Positions 60,128 through 64,000 of a stretch of DNA of 64,000 nt are shown one piece after another. Source of the DNA: Lachnospira multipara ATCC 19207 (GTDB taxonomy: Bacteria > Bacillota > Clostridia > Lachnospirales > Lachnospiraceae); contig NZ_AUJG01000011.1 in assembly GCF_000424105.1 (NCBI RefSeq), positions 1-64,000 of the forward strand, given 5' to 3'. Positions within the stretch are counted from its first letter, which is position 1. Each line of letters starts with the position of its first letter. A program made the translations under genes and the position numbers. Under the pieces are notes generated by a model. That model did not search any database and had not been told where the DNA came from. It was given only the letters and a program-made list of their open reading frames with translations.

Positions 60128-60907
60128 ATGTTAAAGAAGAAGTTTGGAAGGAAACTTTCAATTGCATTAGCAAGCTCGATTGTTGTAATTGCTGGAGGAA
60201 TTGCTGTTTTTGCCAGTGTAAATCCTAATTTTTTTCAATCAAATGCTAATCAGGATTTAGCAGCTAATGTAGAGGATGTGATTGAAACGGAAAGCTATAC
60301 AGAAACAACTGTAGAAGAGGTTACTGAAGAAATTACAACTCAGGAGCTTGAAACTGAGAGCTATGTAGAAGAAACAGCAACAGTAGCTGCTGTGACAGAA
60401 GAGGCAACTACACAGCCAACAGAGGCCCTTACAGAAGAGACGACAAGTGAGGTGCTTTCAGGAGACGCTGCGTATGCTGCACAAGCTAAGGTGAATGCAT
60501 CAACTTATAGTTCATATATCAATGAAGTTTATAGTTTAATTAATGATCTTAGAGCGAGCCAAGGACTTGGGGCTGTAAGCTTAGATCAGACTATTACCTT
60601 AGCAGCTTGTCATAGAGCCTATGAGAATGCTGTTAATAACTTCTTTGTTGTGGATTCCACAACAGGACATCACATGAGGCCGAATGGCAGTAAAGCATCA
60701 ACGATTGCATCATATTATGGTTTAGCAGGATCGTTTGGTGAAGTGATGGGAAGATACCAAACAAGTCCTAGTGGAATTGTTGATGGATGGATAGGATCTC
60801 CATCTCATTATAATGTTTTAGTTTCCTCTAAATACACCAGAGTGGGTGTTGGAGTAGCCCAGGATAGTGAAGGTAATTACTATTGGGTGGCTATATTTAT
60901 GAATTAA
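60128..60907 (+). CDS. secreted CAP (SCP/PR1) domain protein
   Basis: A signal anchor (residues about 10-32) is followed by a Thr/Glu-rich linker (about 42-115, many ETT and TEE units) and a CAP domain (about 128-259). The domain shows YSLINDLRASQGLGAVSLDQ, LAACHRAYENA, TGHHMRPNG, FGEVMGRY and SPSHYNVLVSSKYTRVGVGVA, so the usual His/Glu/His cavity residues are present. Bacterial CAP proteins are secreted and bind lipids or act at the wall, often of unknown role. The linker composition matches that of the GH25 protein in this window. The start has GGGAGAG upstream. Confidence 0.87.
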   Translation: MLKKKFGRKLSIALASSIVVIAGGIAVFASVNPNFFQSNANQDLAANVEDVIETESYTETTVEEVTEEITTQELETESYVEETATVAAVTEEATTQPTEALTEETTSEVLSGDAAYAAQAKVNASTYSSYINEVYSLINDLRASQGLGAVSLDQTITLAACHRAYENAVNNFFVVDSTTGHHMRPNGSKASTIASYYGLAGSFGEVMGRYQTSPSGIVDGWIGSPSHYNVLVSSKYTRVGVGVAQDSEGNYYWVAIFMN

Positions 60908-60911
60908 TTTT

Positions 60912-60939
60912 TTGACAATTTAATATGACCCGATATTAA
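60912..60939 (+). promoter_or_regulatory. promoter of the 60.9-kb RNA
   Basis: A perfect TTGACA (60912-60917) and TATTAA (60934-60939) are separated by 16 bases, just downstream of the CAP gene. Transcription would start near 60946. Confidence 0.55.
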
Positions 60940-60945
60940 GTTCAT

Positions 60946-61107
60946 AGTGAAGCCCTACGGTTCCCCAAGGTCTAAATGGCCTGTTTAGAGCTTTATGAAA
61001 GCTAATTAAAGGGTTTCATTGAATAATGAAGACGTGTCACGAGTGGCAAGCCTGGGTGCGGACGAAGTTTATCCGCATGGCAGAAACCCCACCCTGACAC
61101 GTCTTTT
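60946..61107 (+). ncRNA. unidentified two-domain structured RNA
   Basis: Domain one is closed by TGAAGCCCT (60948-60956) with AGGGTTTCA (61010-61018) and holds the hairpins CTAAA/TTTAG and AGCTTT/AAAGCT. Domain two is closed by the eleven-base AAGACGTGTCA/TGACACGTCTT (61029-61039 with 61095-61105) and holds GCGGA/TCCGC and GTGG/CCAC; its 3' arm runs into TTTT. With its own promoter, this is either an independent RNA or a leader with an expression platform for the HAD gene at 61168. I could not match it to SRP RNA, tmRNA or a common riboswitch. Confidence 0.5.
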
Positions 61108-61167
61108 ACTTGACACTATTTTTGTTTTCGTGGAAAATATTAATACATTTGCAAAGGGAGGAAGAAG

Positions 61168-61779
61168 ATGAAGAAGTATAAGAATATCGTATTTGATATA
61201 GGTAATGTATTAATGGGTTATAGATGGCAGGAGATGCTAACAGATGATTACGGTCTTGATAAGGAAAGAGTAGAAGAGTTTGGACCAAGAATTTTTACAG
61301 ATAAGTTATGGCTTGAGTTTGATAGAGGGGTTATGACTTATGAGGAGATTGTTGATACTTATAAGAAGAAATATCCTAAGGATGCTGATATTTTAGACTG
61401 GTTCTTTACTAATGCTCATCTTATGAGAGTTAAAAGAGAAGATGTATGGGAGCTTGTAAGACAGTTAAAGTCTAAGGGCTATGGCATTTACATTTTATCA
61501 AACTATTCAAAGGACCTTCTTGATTCTCATGCAAAGGACGCTAGCTTTTGGAACTATGTAGATGGCAAGATGGTTTCTTATATGGTGCATGAATTAAAGC
61601 CGGATTTAGCTATTTATCAGGCGCTTTTTAATAAATACGAATTAGATCCAAGCACATGTCTTTTCCTTGATGATAGAAAGGAAAATGTTGAGGGCTCTAT
61701 TAAGGCTGGCATGGATAGCGTGGTTATTGAATCTAAGGAACAGCTAGTGGATTTACTAGAAGAGTTAATTGCTTGCTAA
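61168..61779 (+). CDS. HAD-IA family hydrolase
   Basis: This 203-residue phosphatase has motif I IVFDIGNVLMGY (residues 7-18), where the first aspartate is the nucleophile. The acid/base aspartate two residues on is replaced by glycine-asparagine, as in the YihX-like branch (DxGxV). Motif II is ILSNYS (about 109-114), motif III the lysine in ELKPDLAIYQ and motif IV FLDDRKENV (about 166-174). Such enzymes dephosphorylate sugar phosphates such as alpha-glucose-1-phosphate. AAGGGAGGAAG precedes the ATG. A terminator follows. Confidence 0.87.
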   Translation: MKKYKNIVFDIGNVLMGYRWQEMLTDDYGLDKERVEEFGPRIFTDKLWLEFDRGVMTYEEIVDTYKKKYPKDADILDWFFTNAHLMRVKREDVWELVRQLKSKGYGIYILSNYSKDLLDSHAKDASFWNYVDGKMVSYMVHELKPDLAIYQALFNKYELDPSTCLFLDDRKENVEGSIKAGMDSVVIESKEQLVDLLEELIAC

Positions 61780-61807
61780 AAAATCTAAAACAAAAGTGTG
61801 ACTTTAT

Positions 61808-61847
61808 AGGCATTATACCTAGAAATATAGGTATAATGCCTTTTTTA
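61808..61847 (+). terminator. rho-independent terminator
   Basis: AGGCATTATACCT and AGGTATAATGCCT form a perfect thirteen-base stem, followed by T6. Confidence 0.9.
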
Positions 61848-61961
61848 TAGGTTTAAGGGACTATTGAAGAAATTTTAATAATTGAATATTATAAAGATGT
61901 TGGTCAAAGGGGGTCTGCAAATTGACTAACGTAATTAATGTTTAGATACTTAGGAGGTATT

Positions 61962-64000
61962 ATGGCAAAATTTATGAGACTTAAGCCTAGGTCTAGGGGG
62001 ACCAAAAAGCTAGCATCTTTATTTATGGCTAGTTTAACAGTGACAAGCATGCTTTTTGGCGGATTGCTTGGAACAGTAGCAAATACTACAAAAACAGAGG
62101 CTGCCACAAGCAGCGCAGTAACGGTTGAATACTTAAACAGGGGTGTAACGGCATTCAACACAGGTTCAGGTATGATTGTAAGCTGGCGTATGCTAGCAAG
62201 TGACTCTTCAAACACAGTATTTAAATTGTATAGAGACAATTCTCTCATATATACAAGTAACGCAGGGGATGCAACCTGCTATATTGATAAGAATGGAAAT
62301 GTTAACTCAAACTACAGAGTAGATACTTATGTAAATAACGTAAAAAAATCCACTGATTCATCAGTGGTAAAATCAGATAAGTCCTACTTAGAGTTAAAGC
62401 TTGATAAGCCAGGCTCTGGCTATACTCCAAATGACGCATCTGTTGGGGATGTTGATGGAGATGGAACTTATGAAATATTTTTAAAATGGGATCCATCTAA
62501 TTCAAAGGATAACTCTCAGTCAGGAAAGACAGACAATGTCTACATCGATTGCTATAAGCTAGATGGCACAAGACTTTGGAGAGTTGATTTAGGTAAAAAT
62601 ATTAGAGCCGGCGCTCATTATACTCAGTTTTTAGTAGCTGATTTTGATGGGGATGGCAAGGCAGAAATGACTTGTAAGACAGCCGATGGCACAAAGGATG
62701 GCAAGGGCAATGTAATTGGAAATGCCAGCGTGGATTATAGAAATTCAAATGGCTATATTTTATCAGGACCTGAATATTACTCACTATTTGATGGTCAGAC
62801 AGGTGCTGTTTTAGATACTGTAAATTACACACCAGCTAGAGGAACAGTAAAGAGCTGGGGTGATTCTTATGGTAATAGAGTAGATAGATTTCTTGGTGCA
62901 GTTATGTATATTGACTCAGATCATCCTACTGCAGTAACTTGTAGAGGCTATTACACAAGAATGACAGCAACAGCCTATGATGTAGTTAATAAGAAATTAA
63001 AGGTGCGTTGGACATTTGATACAAATGATTCTGCAAATTCATATGCAGCAGGTAATGGTAATCATAACTGCATGCCGGCAGATGTAGATGGTGATGGCAA
63101 ACAGGAACTTATCTTTGGAGGACTTTGTCTTGATGATGATGGAAGTATTAAGTGGTGCACAAAACTTGGTCATGGCGATGCCCTTCATGTAGGAGATTTC
63201 CTTCCAAATAGAGCAGGACTTGAAGTTTGGACTTGTCATGAGGAAAAACCATATGGTGTATCTTTACTTGATGCCAATACAGGCAAGAAGATTTTTCACT
63301 ATGATGCCAGCGCAGATACAGGAAGAGCTCTAGCAGGTAATATATATGCAGGTAATTATGGAGCAGAATTTTTCTCAACAGCCTCATCCAATGTTTATAA
63401 TTCATCTGGAACAAGTATTGCAACAAATCGTCCTTCAGTTAATTTCCTTTGTTACTGGGATGGAGATTTGGAAGATGAATTACTAGATGGTACTAAGATT
63501 ACTAAATATATTAGTAGCTCTAAGATTAGTACTTTATTTTCAAGTAGTGAAATAGCTTCTAATAACTCAACTAAGGCAACTCCTTGTCTTTGTGCAGATA
63601 TATTTGGCGACTGGAGAGAAGAAGTTATTTGGCAGACAGCAGATGGTAGTGCAATTAGAATTTACGAAACACCATATGATACAGATTATAGAATTACAAC
63701 TTTAATGCAGGATCCACAGTATAGAAATCAGGTAGCTGGACAAAATGTTGGTTATAATCAGCCTGCGCATACAAGCTTCTACTTAGGCTCTGATGCAAGT
63801 CTTCCTACTTGGCCAAATGTAACTGTAAGAGCTAAGGCAGGCTCAAGTAGTTCAAGTTCTTCTTCTGTATCAGCTTCAGCAATAGACCAGTCAAAGACTT
63901 ATATGATTCAAAATGTAAACTCTGGTCTTTATTTAGAAGTTCAAAACGGAACTGCTGCAGCTGGTGCAAATGTTGACCAGTGGGGTGCTTATGGCGCTGG
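61962..64000 (+). CDS. secreted rhamnogalacturonan lyase (PL11), 3' end outside window
   Basis: The frame stays open to the window edge, giving 679 residues of a longer protein. A signal peptide (about residues 15-47, KKLASLFMASLTVTSMLFGG) precedes a PL11 domain: EYLNRGVTAF near the start, then EF-hand-like calcium loops DVDGDGTYEIFLKW, DFDGDGKAEMTCKTADG and DVDGDGKQELIFGG typical of YesW/YesX eight-blade propellers. A Ser-rich linker near 630-642 leads into a ricin-type lectin repeat (TYMIQNVNSGLYLEVQNG) that is cut off. The enzyme cleaves the rhamnogalacturonan I backbone of pectin by beta-elimination. TAGGAGGT precedes the ATG. Confidence 0.88.
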   Translation, partial: MAKFMRLKPRSRGTKKLASLFMASLTVTSMLFGGLLGTVANTTKTEAATSSAVTVEYLNRGVTAFNTGSGMIVSWRMLASDSSNTVFKLYRDNSLIYTSNAGDATCYIDKNGNVNSNYRVDTYVNNVKKSTDSSVVKSDKSYLELKLDKPGSGYTPNDASVGDVDGDGTYEIFLKWDPSNSKDNSQSGKTDNVYIDCYKLDGTRLWRVDLGKNIRAGAHYTQFLVADFDGDGKAEMTCKTADGTKDGKGNVIGNASVDYRNSNGYILSGPEYYSLFDGQTGAVLDTVNYTPARGTVKSWGDSYGNRVDRFLGAVMYIDSDHPTAVTCRGYYTRMTATAYDVVNKKLKVRWTFDTNDSANSYAAGNGNHNCMPADVDGDGKQELIFGGLCLDDDGSIKWCTKLGHGDALHVGDFLPNRAGLEVWTCHEEKPYGVSLLDANTGKKIFHYDASADTGRALAGNIYAGNYGAEFFSTASSNVYNSSGTSIATNRPSVNFLCYWDGDLEDELLDGTKITKYISSSKISTLFSSSEIASNNSTKATPCLCADIFGDWREEVIWQTADGSAIRIYETPYDTDYRITTLMQDPQYRNQVAGQNVGYNQPAHTSFYLGSDASLPTWPNVTVRAKAGSSSSSSSSVSASAIDQSKTYMIQNVNSGLYLEVQNGTAAAGANVDQWGAYGA

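Noticed and set aside
60946-61107. SRP (4.5S-like) RNA
   Set aside because: The conserved GGAAGGAAGCAGCC-type apical loop is missing.
1-64000. CRISPR arrays, tRNA and rRNA genes
   Set aside because: No regularly spaced repeats, no TTCGAATC-type T-loops with acceptor stems and no rRNA signatures were found by eye.

Overview
The window is AT-rich, densely coded DNA with strong Shine-Dalgarno sites, stand-alone ACT/chorismate-mutase PheA, the SUF-only sufCBDSU operon, a split PurH route and secreted plant-polysaccharide enzymes (GH5 cellulase, PL11 rhamnogalacturonan lyase). This points to an anaerobic clostridial Firmicute, most likely a pectin- and cellulose-degrading member of the Lachnospiraceae (Lachnospira/Butyrivibrio-like). 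That assignment is inferred from gene content; no rRNA or tRNA gene is present to confirm it.

Layout. 0-3 kb: ABC-2 permease and ATPase pair. 3-10.2 kb: nicotinate phosphoribosyltransferase followed by a compact five-gene cluster (FkbM methyltransferase, GNAT-like protein, acyl-AMP ligase, acyl carrier protein, Gfo/Idh/MocA oxidoreductase) that looks like a small uncharacterised biosynthetic pathway. 10.3-15.3 kb: a small membrane protein with a structured leader, an intact IS200/IS605 element (TnpA, TnpB, candidate omega-RNA), pflA, a decayed IS1182-type element and a DtxR-family regulator. 15.8-26.3 kb: a RelA/SpoT-like protein with a long extension, a DUF5050 protein, PheA, the PurO-like plus AICAR transformylase pair, a GH5 cellulase, a HAD phosphatase and a GH25 lysozyme. 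26.4-30.2 kb: an accessory island. It holds a TIR-like gene next to a macro-domain gene (a Thoeris-like defence pair, the macro gene carrying a -1 frameshift at an A5G run) and, divergently, a DUF4417 gene with a toxin-tail-like gene and an acidic immunity-like gene. 30.3-45 kb: gltX, the queDECF preQ0/preQ1 operon, a diguanylate cyclase, a divergent PsuG homologue, Nudix proteins, a heterodimeric ABC exporter, cardiolipin synthase and a PadR regulator. 45-50.7 kb: an autoregulated-looking YtrA/GntR-ABC operon and a MATE pump divergent from an HxlR regulator. 51-56 kb: the complete SUF operon. 56.2-57.5 kb: a DUF3990/HTH toxin-antitoxin-like pair. 57.5-64 kb: a ThrE-like exporter, a membrane protein, a secreted CAP protein, an unidentified structured RNA, a HAD hydrolase and the start of a PL11 lyase that runs off the window.

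The strongest discovery candidates are the TIR/macro pair, whose macro protein has a soluble helical N-terminus rather than the membrane helices of described type II Thoeris effectors, together with the adjacent DUF4417-toxin-immunity cassette. Other candidates are the acyl-ligase/ACP cluster, the RelA/SpoT-like protein lacking the usual catalytic G-loop, the DUF3990/HTH pair, several structured 5' leaders or small RNAs (near 10.3, 26.4, 45.2 and 61.0 kb) and three intergenic arrays of perfect hairpins (32.1, 33.6 and 38.2 kb).
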